A stretch of DNA of 38,922 bases from Bacteroidales bacterium (GTDB lineage Bacteria > Bacteroidota > Bacteroidia > Bacteroidales > Paludibacteraceae), in NCBI GenBank assembly GCA_900767595.1, contig CAAFZS010000040.1:1-38922 (forward strand). Direction: 5' to 3'. The position numbers were made by a program, and so were the translations under genes. Below the pieces are notes generated by a model, which made no database searches, was not told the DNA's origin, and saw nothing but the letters and a program-made list of their open reading frames with translations. Within the stretch, counting starts at the first letter, position 1. Every line of letters begins with the position of its first letter. This document shows, in pieces, positions 6,637-13,975 of this stretch.

Positions 6637-7401
6637 CTAAAGAAGAAACGAGAGGGAGCGCCCCGCGGCAAGGGGCGACGGAACGCCCCGACGAGCGGAG
6701 GGGGAATTCCACGGACAGCACTTCTGGCACACCAAACACTCATTGGTTTCGTAGGCAATACACTGATGCACATCCCAAGTTGTTTTCCCCAATACCCCAC
6801 GAGGACAGGCGTCGATACAGAGGCGGCAAGCCGGGGGGCAAGATTGTGGATTGTGGATAGTGGATAGTGGATTGTGCGCACAAGGGGCTATTGAAGATTG
6901 CAAGCACAACTCCCCTAAATGTACCAGCGAGCCTAATTGGGGGTGAATAAACGCATGGTTCTTACCGATAAAGCCTAAGCCGGCTTTCTGCGCCCAACGG
7001 CGCTCAAGAAATGGTGCCGAGTCACAGAAGATATGTTGGTAGTCAGCCGAAACAATCTCCTCCCCCGCTATCTCTTTCAGTTTCGCTTCCAAGGCATATA
7101 ACTTCGACTTCATCGTACGATGATAATCGCGCCCCGAATGCTCAAAAGTGAGTACACCGACGACCACCGTCTTCGTTCCCGGAACCAAGACCCGCGGGTC
7201 GTACCGCTTTTCCCTGTTCTCACCTAAATACCACAATTTATCCTCAATCCTTTTTCCTCTTTCCTCACTCCTCAATCCTCTTTCCTTAATCCACTTTTCC
7301 ATAAACGCCGCATCCTCAGTGACGACATCGGCTTGAGCGACGCCTACATCGTCCAGTCCAACCTGAGCGGCAGCCGTCTGTATCTGTTCTATGGTCAGCA
7401 T
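6637..7401 (-). CDS. queG: Epoxyqueuosine reductase QueG, C-terminally truncated and repeat-invaded
   Basis: QueG reduces epoxyqueuosine to queuosine in tRNA, using cobalamin and two [4Fe-4S] clusters. The family core is present: EKRYDPRVLVPGTKTVVVGV, AQKAGLGFIGKNHAFIHPQLGS, and the ferredoxin-like cysteines CRLCIDACP, QCIAYET and CLVCQKCCPWN. Three oddities are visible. Residues about 34-54 (GLRSEERGKRIEDK) come from heptamer array C1 where the family has a short RHGEM-like step. Residues about 175-186 (NPLSTIHNPQS) come from array B1. After CPWN the protein enters a GC-rich palindromic element and stops at 254 residues, without the roughly 50 further residues usual in the family. Activity is uncertain. 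It overlaps the MarC gene by one base. Confidence 0.88.
   Translation of the reverse strand: MLTIEQIQTAAAQVGLDDVGVAQADVVTEDAAFMEKWIKERGLRSEERGKRIEDKLWYLGENREKRYDPRVLVPGTKTVVVGVLTFEHSGRDYHRTMKSKLYALEAKLKEIAGEEIVSADYQHIFCDSAPFLERRWAQKAGLGFIGKNHAFIHPQLGSLVHLGELCLQSSIAPCAHNPLSTIHNPQSCPPACRLCIDACPRGVLGKTTWDVHQCIAYETNECLVCQKCCPWNSPSARRGVPSPLAAGRSLSFLL
6641..6706. repeat. GC-rich palindromic element at the end of queG
   Basis: CGCCCC (6659-6664), GGGGCG (6672-6677) and CGCCCC (6684-6689) alternate, so the middle arm can pair with either side in RNA. The element encodes the atypical tail of QueG after CPWN. It looks like a REP-type insertion, but only one copy lies in this window. Confidence 0.55.
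6842..6876. repeat. Heptamer array B1 (GTGGATT/GTGGATA) inside queG
   Basis: About 4.5 units with an exact 7-base period. Read on the coding strand as NPLSTIHNPQS, a 7-residue repeat. Confidence 0.9.
7239..7298. repeat. Heptamer array C1 (GAGGAAA/GAGGATT type) inside queG
   Basis: Coding-strand units AAGGAAA GAGGATT GAGGAGT and so on, about eight copies with a 7-base period. They encode an Arg/Glu-rich stretch (ERGLRSEERGKRIEDK). Confidence 0.9.
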
Positions 7402-8009
7402 CAGAAGATCAAGGCAAGGTTACCGAACATCAGCTTACAAGCGATGGCGAGTACGATGATACCAAAGAACTTACGGATCATATAGAGCGCTGTCTGTCCC
7501 AGATATTTGGTTAACCAGTGGGTTCCTTTCAGCACTCCGTACAGCACACTCGTGCTCACGAAGACGGCGATAAGCAAGTTGGTAGTGTTATATTCCGCTG
7601 TGATGGACAGCAGGGCGGTGAAAGCACCCGGACCGGCATACATCGGGAAAGCCAGCGGGACGATGGAGCCGTCGCCTTTCAGGCCATCGGTCTTAAAGAT
7701 AACGATATCGAGAATCATCTCGAGCGCCATAAGGAAGATAACAAATCCACCGGCTACGGCGAAATACTCGATTTGCACATTAAAGAGTTTGAGGATCAGT
7801 TCCCCTAAAAGAAGAAAAAGAACCAAGATAACGTAAGAGGCGATACAGACGCGTTCGCAGTTGATTTTCGTTCCCCTCTCTTCCATCGCAATCGTTACGG
7901 GAATGTTCCCGAACGGGTCCACGATAGCGATAAGGAAAATAAACGCGCTGATAACTTGCCAGATATCAAACTGACCCCAACTTTGGAAATAATTTACAAT
8001 AGCTTCCAT
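7401..8009 (-). CDS. MarC family integral membrane protein
   Basis: This 202-residue protein from the ATG at 8009 has about six hydrophobic segments and the MarC-family signature IVDPFGNIPVTIA near the start, with PLAFPMYAGPGAFTALL in the middle. The family is widespread; despite the name, a role in antibiotic resistance is not supported and the function is unclear. A longer reading from TTG at 8036 is unlikely because it would lie inside the -7 promoter element (8034-8041). It is the first gene of a two-gene unit with queG, overlapping it by one base (TGATG). Confidence 0.9.
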   Translation of the reverse strand: MEAIVNYFQSWGQFDIWQVISAFIFLIAIVDPFGNIPVTIAMEERGTKINCERVCIASYVILVLFLLLGELILKLFNVQIEYFAVAGGFVIFLMALEMILDIVIFKTDGLKGDGSIVPLAFPMYAGPGAFTALLSITAEYNTTNLLIAVFVSTSVLYGVLKGTHWLTKYLGQTALYMIRKFFGIIVLAIACKLMFGNLALIF

Positions 8010-8033
8010 AGGTATATTATTTAATTTTCGTTG

Positions 8034-8065
8034 CAAAATTACATAAAAAATACGATATTTGCAAA
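8034..8065 (-). promoter_or_regulatory. Promoter for the MarC-family gene and queG
   Basis: The reverse strand has TTTG (8062-8065), a 20-base gap, then TAATTTTG (8034-8041). It is back to back with the efp promoter. It sets the MarC start at 8009 with a leader of about 20 bases. Confidence 0.8.
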
Positions 8066-8070
8066 TAAAT

Positions 8071-8101
8071 TTGTATAATTCGATTATTTTTTATATCTTT
8101 G
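8071..8101 (+). promoter_or_regulatory. Promoter for efp and the downstream plus-strand genes
   Basis: TTG (8071-8073), a 20-base gap, then TATCTTTG (8094-8101), followed by CAG. The leader to the efp ATG is about 35 bases. Confidence 0.85.
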
Positions 8102-8140
8102 CAGCGAATTTGAAATAATCCTTTAAAAATTTATACAATT

Positions 8141-8704
8141 ATGATTAATTCCCAAGACATTAAGAACGGCGTTTGCATCCGTATGGATGGTCGTCTGTAT
8201 TTTGTGATTGAGTTTTTGCATGTAAAACCCGGTAAGGGCAATACCATCATGCGAGTTAAGTTCAAAGATGTAGTAGATGGTCGCGTATTGGAGCGTCGCT
8301 TCAACATCGGCGAGAAACTGGAAGATGTACGCGTAGAGCGTCGTCCGTATCAATACCTCTACCAAGAAGGTGAAGACTACATCTTCATGAACCAGGAGAC
8401 CTACGAGCAAGTGCCTATCGCTCACGACCTGATTACGGGTGTAGATTTCTTGAAAGAAGGATTTGTTTGCGACGTAGTAAGCGATGCTTCGACGGATACG
8501 ATTCTGTTCGCAGAATTGCCCACGAAAGTAGAGTTGGCTATTGCTTATACCGAGCCGGGTCTGAAGGGTGATACCGCTACCAACACCTTGAAACCTGCTA
8601 AACTTGAGACCGGCGCAGAGATCCGCGTTCCGTTGTTCATCAACGAAGGCGAGATTATCCGCGTGGATACTCGTGACGGTAGTTATTGCGAACGTGTTCG
8701 TTAA
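8141..8704 (+). CDS. efp: Translation elongation factor P
   Basis: The 187-residue product has the three-barrel EF-P layout. Domain I carries the loop VKPGKGNT, whose tip Lys32 is the residue modified in many EF-P proteins. Domains II and III follow, ending IRVDTRDGSYCERVR, close to the family signature. EF-P enters the ribosomal E site and relieves stalling at proline runs. It is the first gene of a plus-strand unit, directly behind a strong-looking promoter. Length is normal for the family. Confidence 0.97.
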   Translation: MINSQDIKNGVCIRMDGRLYFVIEFLHVKPGKGNTIMRVKFKDVVDGRVLERRFNIGEKLEDVRVERRPYQYLYQEGEDYIFMNQETYEQVPIAHDLITGVDFLKEGFVCDVVSDASTDTILFAELPTKVELAIAYTEPGLKGDTATNTLKPAKLETGAEIRVPLFINEGEIIRVDTRDGSYCERVR

Positions 8705-10058
8705 GGATTATTTACCTTATTACAAGCGCAACCTCAAAATAGCCTTCCCGGTGATGTTAACCCAGTTAGGGGCATCGCTGGTAGGGCTATTTGATACTAT
8801 CATGGTTGGGCATTATGCGACCGCCGACCTGGCAGCCGTATCGTTCAGTAATGCCATTTTCTTCACCATCATGGTCTTCGCTATGGGGATGCTGATGGGA
8901 TTGACCCCACTGGTGGGGTACGAGGTGGGGAAACAAGAAAAAGGATTGAGGATTGAGGAAATAGGAAAAAGGAATGAGGAAATAGGAAGGCTGTTTTATA
9001 ATGGGTTTGTGGTGGCGATTGGGTTGAGTGTGGTCATGTGTCTTATTCTGGGCAGTGTCTATCCGTTTTTGGATAAGTTTGGTCAAGACCCCGAAGTGAT
9101 TGAGGCTGCCAGAGGGTATTTCCTGTTGATGACGATATCGATTGTGCCGTTCCTGTTCTTCTGCTTGCAAAAGCAGTTCCTGGAGGGTTTAGGCAATACT
9201 TGGGTGGCGATGCTCATCACCTTCGCAATGAACCTTCTCAACATCTTCCTTAACTGGATGCTTATCTTCGGTCACTGCGGTTTTGCGCCTATGGGTGCCA
9301 CCGGTGCCGGAATAGCCACACTGATCTCAAGGACATTAATGCCCCTTTGTTTCTTTGCGGTTATCGCAGGTCATCGTCAATGGAAGGCGTATTTGAAGGG
9401 CAATAGAATAAATAAGGATGTGATGGCTCGTCTTATTAAGATTGGTACCCCGATAGGGATGCAGACATTCCTTGAGACCTTCACGTTTACGCTCTCGTTT
9501 GTGCTTATCGGTTGGATCAGCAAGGAGGCCTTAGGTGCCCACCAGATAGCCAATCAGATAGCGGACCTAACGTTTATGCTCGCCATCGGTATCGGTGCTG
9601 CCACGACGATTAGGGTGAGTCATCAGTTGGGTAAAGGAGATATAGAGGCGGTACGGATGGCCAGTAATGCCAGTATCCACCTCTGTCTATTGATGAATAC
9701 GATAGGAGCGGGTTTGATGATTGGGTTGAGGCACGTCATTCCTTGTCTTTTTACCGACGACCCCGAGGTGATAAAGATTGCCTCTACCTTGATTCTTTGT
9801 GCGGGACTATTCCAGTATGCCGACGGCATGCAATGTGTTGGTGCCGCGATGTTAAGAGGTATAACGGATGTAAAAAGACCGATGATATATGCGTTTGTGG
9901 CATACATTTTGATAGCCTTACCGGTAGGAATCATTTGTATGTTCCCCTTGAAGATGGGAGCACAGGGAATGTGGATAGGATTTATCTTCGGGTTAGCCAA
10001 TGCAGCGGTCTTCTTCCATGTAAGATTCAGACGTAAACTAAAAAGTTTAAGTATATGA
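8694..10058 (+). CDS. MATE family multidrug/sodium antiporter
   Basis: This 454-residue membrane protein has about 12 hydrophobic segments in two MatE halves. Signatures include PVMLTQLGASLVGLFDTIMVG, FFCLQKQFLEGLGNT and a second-half YADGMQCVGAAMLRG. The family exports cationic drugs or metabolites against Na+ or H+. I start it at GTG 8694 (FVKDYLPYYKRNLKIAFPV), which aligns with typical starts and overlaps the efp end by 11 bases; the longer open frame from 8604 runs inside efp. Residues about 82-99 (GLRIEEIGKRNEEIGR) are encoded by heptamer array C2 and lengthen the cytoplasmic loop before the next membrane segment. Substrate unknown. Confidence 0.9.
   Translation: MFVKDYLPYYKRNLKIAFPVMLTQLGASLVGLFDTIMVGHYATADLAAVSFSNAIFFTIMVFAMGMLMGLTPLVGYEVGKQEKGLRIEEIGKRNEEIGRLFYNGFVVAIGLSVVMCLILGSVYPFLDKFGQDPEVIEAARGYFLLMTISIVPFLFFCLQKQFLEGLGNTWVAMLITFAMNLLNIFLNWMLIFGHCGFAPMGATGAGIATLISRTLMPLCFFAVIAGHRQWKAYLKGNRINKDVMARLIKIGTPIGMQTFLETFTFTLSFVLIGWISKEALGAHQIANQIADLTFMLAIGIGAATTIRVSHQLGKGDIEAVRMASNASIHLCLLMNTIGAGLMIGLRHVIPCLFTDDPEVIKIASTLILCAGLFQYADGMQCVGAAMLRGITDVKRPMIYAFVAYILIALPVGIICMFPLKMGAQGMWIGFIFGLANAAVFFHVRFRRKLKSLSI
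8939..8990. repeat. Heptamer array C2 (TGAGGAA/ATAGGAA) inside the MATE gene
   Basis: About seven units with a 7-base period: AAAGGAT TGAGGAT TGAGGAA and so on. Read as GLRIEEIGKRNEEIG. Same family and frame type as C1 and C3. Confidence 0.9.
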
Positions 10059-10738
10059 AAACAATTAATGCAGTTATTTTAGCTTGTGGAATAGCCCTGG
10101 CAGGGTTATTCGTGTATTTAGGTATTCACCAAGTAGTAATGAAAGATCGTTCTGTAGTTGCTAAAGGACTATCAACACGGGATGTGATGGCAGACCACGT
10201 GGTTTGGCCGTTGAACTTCACGCTGGAAGGTAACGACTTAGCTATCCTTCGTACCCGTATGACAGAGGCAAGCAAAACGATTACGAAGTTCCTTGAGGAC
10301 AAGGGTTTTGAGGCTTCGGACATCACCCTTGGCAATAGTACGATTGAGGATCGCTGGGTCTATAGTTATGCACCACAGAAACCCGCTAACCGGTATGCCG
10401 TAACCACCACCGTCATTGTCTCCACCGACAAGGTAGAAGCAGTGATTGCCAACCAAGGCAGTCAAGTGGAGTTGCTGAGCAAGGGACTGATCGTGAATGT
10501 CAACGATTGGCAAGTCGATTATCAGTTTAATGCACTCAACGAACTCAAACCCGTCATGGTAGAAGAAGCTACTGTCAATGCCCGTGCCGTAGCCCAGAAG
10601 TTCGCTGATGATGCCGAATGTCGTTTAGGTTCTATCCGCAAAGCCAGTCAAGGACAGTTCTCTATTGATGCCGATAACTTCCAACCCTGGTTAAAGCACA
10701 TCCGTGTGGTGACGACTATTGAGTATTGCCTGGACTAA
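10055..10738 (+). CDS. SIMPL (DUF541) domain protein, exported
   Basis: This 227-residue protein has an N-terminal hydrophobic segment (about 6-26) that should act as a signal anchor, followed by a SIMPL/DUF541 domain. Family features include VVAKGLSTRDVMADHVVW at the start and a conserved C-terminal run with ARAVAQKFADDAECRLGSIRKASQGQFSI. The family includes periplasmic and surface proteins such as BP26; biochemical function is not settled. The start codon overlaps the MATE stop as ATGA, so translation is probably coupled. Confidence 0.88.
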   Translation: MKTINAVILACGIALAGLFVYLGIHQVVMKDRSVVAKGLSTRDVMADHVVWPLNFTLEGNDLAILRTRMTEASKTITKFLEDKGFEASDITLGNSTIEDRWVYSYAPQKPANRYAVTTTVIVSTDKVEAVIANQGSQVELLSKGLIVNVNDWQVDYQFNALNELKPVMVEEATVNARAVAQKFADDAECRLGSIRKASQGQFSIDADNFQPWLKHIRVVTTIEYCLD

Positions 10739-10744
10739 AAGCCG

Positions 10745-13078
10745 TTGAGGGCGTTACTGTTTATATTATTGCAGACGATTATCGTAGGAGATATATCGGA
10801 TGCCGTAACGGGGGAGCCGATCGCCAACGCCTCCGTCTATTATGCTGCCACCAAAGATGGGACCAGTTCCAATGGTGAAGGGTCGTTTTTTCTCAAGGCC
10901 GACTTTGACCGCAAGCGCACCCTCGTTGTTTCTGCCATCGGTTACCACACCGAACGTTTCCCTATCGAACCCAACACCACCGCCGGTATTGATGTACGTT
11001 TACGCGAAAAAACCGCTGCGATACAAGAGGTGATGGTGACCCCCGGCATCAATCCCGCTTTGGCTATGATTGACTCCGTTCGGGCTCACCGCGTGGAGTA
11101 CGATAAACCGCAGGAGGCAAGGTATCAACATAGTGTACAGCTGGGATTAAGTGACTTCACCGCGCAGCAACTCAAACGGCATCTCTGGAAACAGTTACAA
11201 CCCTACCTCATCGACTCGTTTTTACCCCTCTACCGCTGCGAGGAAGAGGTGAGGTATCGCGACCGGTGGGAGACGATAGGCGAGAAAGACGAACAGGCGT
11301 TTATTCTATCCTCTACCGACTATCAAGCCCTCATTCACGACGACAGTCACCCTAACTTCTACCATAACGAGATCAATATCGTAGGCAAGGCTTTTCTATC
11401 CCCCCTCGCCTCCTCGGGCAAGACATATTACAACTACTATCTGGTGGATAGCAGTCAAGTCGAGGACGGAAAAGTTTATACTATTCATTTCAAGACAAAA
11501 AACCCCTTCTATGCCACATTTAACGGTTCGATGGAGGTTGATTCCGGTTCGTGGACTATACGGCAGATAGAAGCGAATATCCCTCGGCAGTCATCGGTCA
11601 ACTACCTTGTCGGCGGGCGCGTACAACAAAGCTTCGAGAACAACACCCTGCAAGAAGAGGACGTGACAGCACTACTGGACTTCGCCATCAAAGGCGATAG
11701 CAGCCATATCTGGCCGTCGGTTTTTCTGAGGCAACGGTTGAGACGGATAGGCGGAAAGGCGGATAGGCAGAAAGGCGAACCAACACCCTACTCCTCTACT
11801 CCCCTACTCCCCTACTCCCAAAACCAAGAGGGCGGTCCTACCATAAGGTTTGCAACGTGGTTGGCGAAGATCATTTCGACGGGATATATACCGACGGGAA
11901 CGGCGATTGATTTCGGACACATACAAGAGATTTTACAAGTCAACCAAATCGAAGGAGCGCATGTAGGAATACCACTAAGGACAAACGAACGGTTATGGAA
12001 GAACGTATCCTTAGAAGCCGCCGTGGGTTACGGCTTCAAGGACCAGAAGTTCAAAGGCTTAGGGAAGATTAGTGTTGCTATCCCCTCTTTAAGAAGAAAC
12101 ATCTTAACCATCGAATACCGTGACCACTATGTTTGGGAAGAAGTGGACGACTTCTCCCGACTGATGCGCGAGAACGGAATCGGCTATGGAACGATGGATT
12201 TCACCGCCTACGCCTTCGAGGCTCTCTATTCCAACCCAAACGCCACCTCGTCCATGATCCGACGCCAACAGTTCCAGATTGCCACCCAAAACGACTGGAG
12301 CGAAAATGTGGAGACAGACCTCTATTTCCGACTCGGATTCAATAGCCCCTACTCCTCTACTCCCCTACCCCCCTACTCCCGAAACACATTCTCTTACGGC
12401 AGTTTAGGCGGGATTGTGAGATTAGGATGGGGAGAGAGAAAAGTGGATTCGTATTTCAGGCGAGTGCATGTGTATAGTTCTTATCCTGTAGTGTTTGTGG
12501 GAGCCGAGACGGGAGGATGGAAACAGGAAACGGAAAATAGGATTGAGGAAAGAGGAAAAAGGATTGAGGAAAAAGGATATAGGTTATACGGGAAAGTGAC
12601 ATTGATGGTGAAGCAGACGGTGAGTTTAGGGATGGGAGGAGCCTTGGATTATGTGGCACAAGTAGGAACGACGATAGGGCAGGTGCCGTTTACCCTCCTC
12701 CACCACTTTGAGGGTAACCAAGGATATGCTTACGATCCCTATCGCTTTACGCTAATGAACAACCTACAATACAACGCCAAGCATTTTTGTGCCTTACACC
12801 TAAGTTGGAACGGACAAGGTGTACTCTTTAACCTCATCCCCGGTATTCAATACCTCCGTTTGCGCGAACTGGTGACGTTTAAGTTAGCGGCAAACCTCGA
12901 CCCCGCCTCTTATCGGGAAGAGACCAATCCTTTCCATGAGCCCTACGTAGAAGTAGGTTGCGGTATAGGGAATATCTTACGCGTGCTGGACCTTCATTCG
13001 GTATGGCGCGTAACAAACAGGCAAGACCCCACCACCCCACTCTGGGCGATGCGGTTTAGACTTCATTTGGATTTATAA
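10745..13078 (+). CDS. DUF5686 outer-membrane protein with carboxypeptidase-like regulatory domain
   Basis: The 777-residue product starts at TTG 10745, six bases after the SIMPL stop. Residues about 13-95 (GDISDAVTGEPIANASVYY) are a CarboxypepD_reg-like beta-sandwich. The rest matches DUF5686, with a beta-barrel-like C-terminal half that reaches the outer membrane. The signal sequence is unusually short (MRALLFILLQT), with no clear cleavage site, so the true start may lie elsewhere. The variable parts hold four tandem arrays: E1 and A3 side by side (about 333-358), A4 (about 534-545) and C3 (about 597-615). They encode PYSSTPLLPYS, PYSSTPLPPYS and RIEERGKRIEEKG. The end abuts the xerD stop with no gap. 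Function unknown. Confidence 0.82.
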   Translation: MRALLFILLQTIIVGDISDAVTGEPIANASVYYAATKDGTSSNGEGSFFLKADFDRKRTLVVSAIGYHTERFPIEPNTTAGIDVRLREKTAAIQEVMVTPGINPALAMIDSVRAHRVEYDKPQEARYQHSVQLGLSDFTAQQLKRHLWKQLQPYLIDSFLPLYRCEEEVRYRDRWETIGEKDEQAFILSSTDYQALIHDDSHPNFYHNEINIVGKAFLSPLASSGKTYYNYYLVDSSQVEDGKVYTIHFKTKNPFYATFNGSMEVDSGSWTIRQIEANIPRQSSVNYLVGGRVQQSFENNTLQEEDVTALLDFAIKGDSSHIWPSVFLRQRLRRIGGKADRQKGEPTPYSSTPLLPYSQNQEGGPTIRFATWLAKIISTGYIPTGTAIDFGHIQEILQVNQIEGAHVGIPLRTNERLWKNVSLEAAVGYGFKDQKFKGLGKISVAIPSLRRNILTIEYRDHYVWEEVDDFSRLMRENGIGYGTMDFTAYAFEALYSNPNATSSMIRRQQFQIATQNDWSENVETDLYFRLGFNSPYSSTPLPPYSRNTFSYGSLGGIVRLGWGERKVDSYFRRVHVYSSYPVVFVGAETGGWKQETENRIEERGKRIEEKGYRLYGKVTLMVKQTVSLGMGGALDYVAQVGTTIGQVPFTLLHHFEGNQGYAYDPYRFTLMNNLQYNAKHFCALHLSWNGQGVLFNLIPGIQYLRLRELVTFKLAANLDPASYREETNPFHEPYVEVGCGIGNILRVLDLHSVWRVTNRQDPTTPLWAMRFRLHLDL
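11745..11776. repeat. Octamer/16-mer array E1 (GGATAGGC GGAAAGGC)
   Basis: Two 16-base units with one difference, each splitting into two related 8-mers. It is followed nine bases later by array A3. Coding in the DUF5686 gene (RIGGKADRQKG). Confidence 0.9.
11786..11819. repeat. Octamer array A3 (CTACTCCT/CTACTCCC) in the DUF5686 gene
   Basis: Four 8-base units, read as PYSSTPLLPYS. Confidence 0.92.
12345..12380. repeat. Octamer array A4 in the DUF5686 gene
   Basis: Four units CTACTCCT CTACTCCC CTACCCCC CTACTCCC, read as PYSSTPLPPYS in the same frame as A3 about 560 bases upstream. Confidence 0.92.
12535..12590. repeat. Heptamer array C3 (TGAGGAA/AAAGGAT) in the DUF5686 gene
   Basis: About seven units with a 7-base period, read as NRIEERGKRIEEKGY. 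Confidence 0.92.
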
Positions 13079-13975
13079 TCAGTGATTCGCCGGATGATAG
13101 GTTAAGATGGCCTTCCTTAAGTCTTGCACATCGACGTGGGTATAGATCTCCGTCGTTGCCAAGTCTTCGTGTCCCAGCAGTTGTTGGATGATACGCAGGT
13201 CCGCTCCGTTTTGCAGCAGATGGGTGGCGAACGAGTGGCGCAGCGTATGCGGCGATACCACCTTGTGTACTCCTGCCGCAGTGGCTAAGGTCTTGATGAT
13301 GGTAAACACCATAGCCCGGGTGAGAGGTCGCCCATAACGATTGACAAAAGCGTAATCCGTGGCTTTCGGGTCGATACGCCAATGGGCACGTTCTTCGAGC
13401 CAATAGAGAAACCATTTCTTGGCTTCTGCTGAGATGGGTACATAACGCTGTTTGCTGCCTTTGCCCAAGATGAGCATGTACTCCTCTTCAAGGTAGATAT
13501 TGCTGAGTTTGAGTTCGGTCAGTTCGCTCACGCGCAGTCCGCTGCCATAAAGCATCTCCACGATAGCGCGATTACGATGTCCTTCGTTGGAACTGAGGTC
13601 AATCTGCGCAATCATGGCATCAATCTCTTCGAGGGTCAGCACTTCGGGCAGATGTAACTCCCGTCGCGGCTGTGCCAACAGTTCCGAAGGGTCTTGTTCG
13701 ATATAGTTCTTATAGAGCAAGAACCGATAGAAGGACCTTATCCCCGATAATATCCGCGCTTGCGAGCGAGGATTGGACTGTTCGTTGAACTGCTCGTACA
13801 CAAACTGCTCAAAGGCGGATAGTTGAAGTTGAACGATATCCAAATGATATTGGTCACAATACTGCTTCAGTTTGTCGAGGTCTTGTTCATAGGCCTCCAC
13901 CGAATGAGAACTCAACCCGCGTTCAAGACGCAGGTATGCGTTATATTCCTTATAGATGCTATCGGGTTTATTCAT
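13079..13975 (-). CDS. xerD: Tyrosine recombinase XerC/XerD type
   Basis: The 298-residue protein has the SAM-like N-terminal DNA-binding domain (about 1-100) and the full catalytic set: Arg148 (GSGLRVSEL), Lys172 (GKGSKQR), His243 and Arg246 (HTLRHSFATHLLQ), His269 (LLGHEDLATTEIY) and the nucleophile Tyr278. The family resolves chromosome dimers at dif with a partner. Size and lack of mobile-element genes nearby favour a housekeeping XerC/D rather than an integrase; which of the two cannot be told here. The start overlaps the end of the permease gene by 8 bases. The 3' end abuts the convergent DUF5686 gene. Confidence 0.93.
   Translation of the reverse strand: MNKPDSIYKEYNAYLRLERGLSSHSVEAYEQDLDKLKQYCDQYHLDIVQLQLSAFEQFVYEQFNEQSNPRSQARILSGIRSFYRFLLYKNYIEQDPSELLAQPRRELHLPEVLTLEEIDAMIAQIDLSSNEGHRNRAIVEMLYGSGLRVSELTELKLSNIYLEEEYMLILGKGSKQRYVPISAEAKKWFLYWLEERAHWRIDPKATDYAFVNRYGRPLTRAMVFTIIKTLATAAGVHKVVSPHTLRHSFATHLLQNGADLRIIQQLLGHEDLATTEIYTHVDVQDLRKAILTYHPANH

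Noticed and set aside
6627..6881. Alternative minus-strand frame over the QueG end
   Set aside because: Low-complexity translation of arrays and a GC-rich element; the queG frame carries the cluster cysteines.
8010..8036. MarC start at TTG 8036
   Set aside because: It would lie within the -7 promoter element; the ATG at 8009 fits the family.
8604..8693. MATE start at 8604
   Set aside because: That part lies inside efp and does not resemble the family; GTG 8694 gives the normal N-terminus.
13079..13975. XerD-like recombinase as a sign of a mobile element
   Set aside because: Housekeeping length and context (rbfA, rpmH neighbours), with no att-like repeats, relaxase or transposase nearby.
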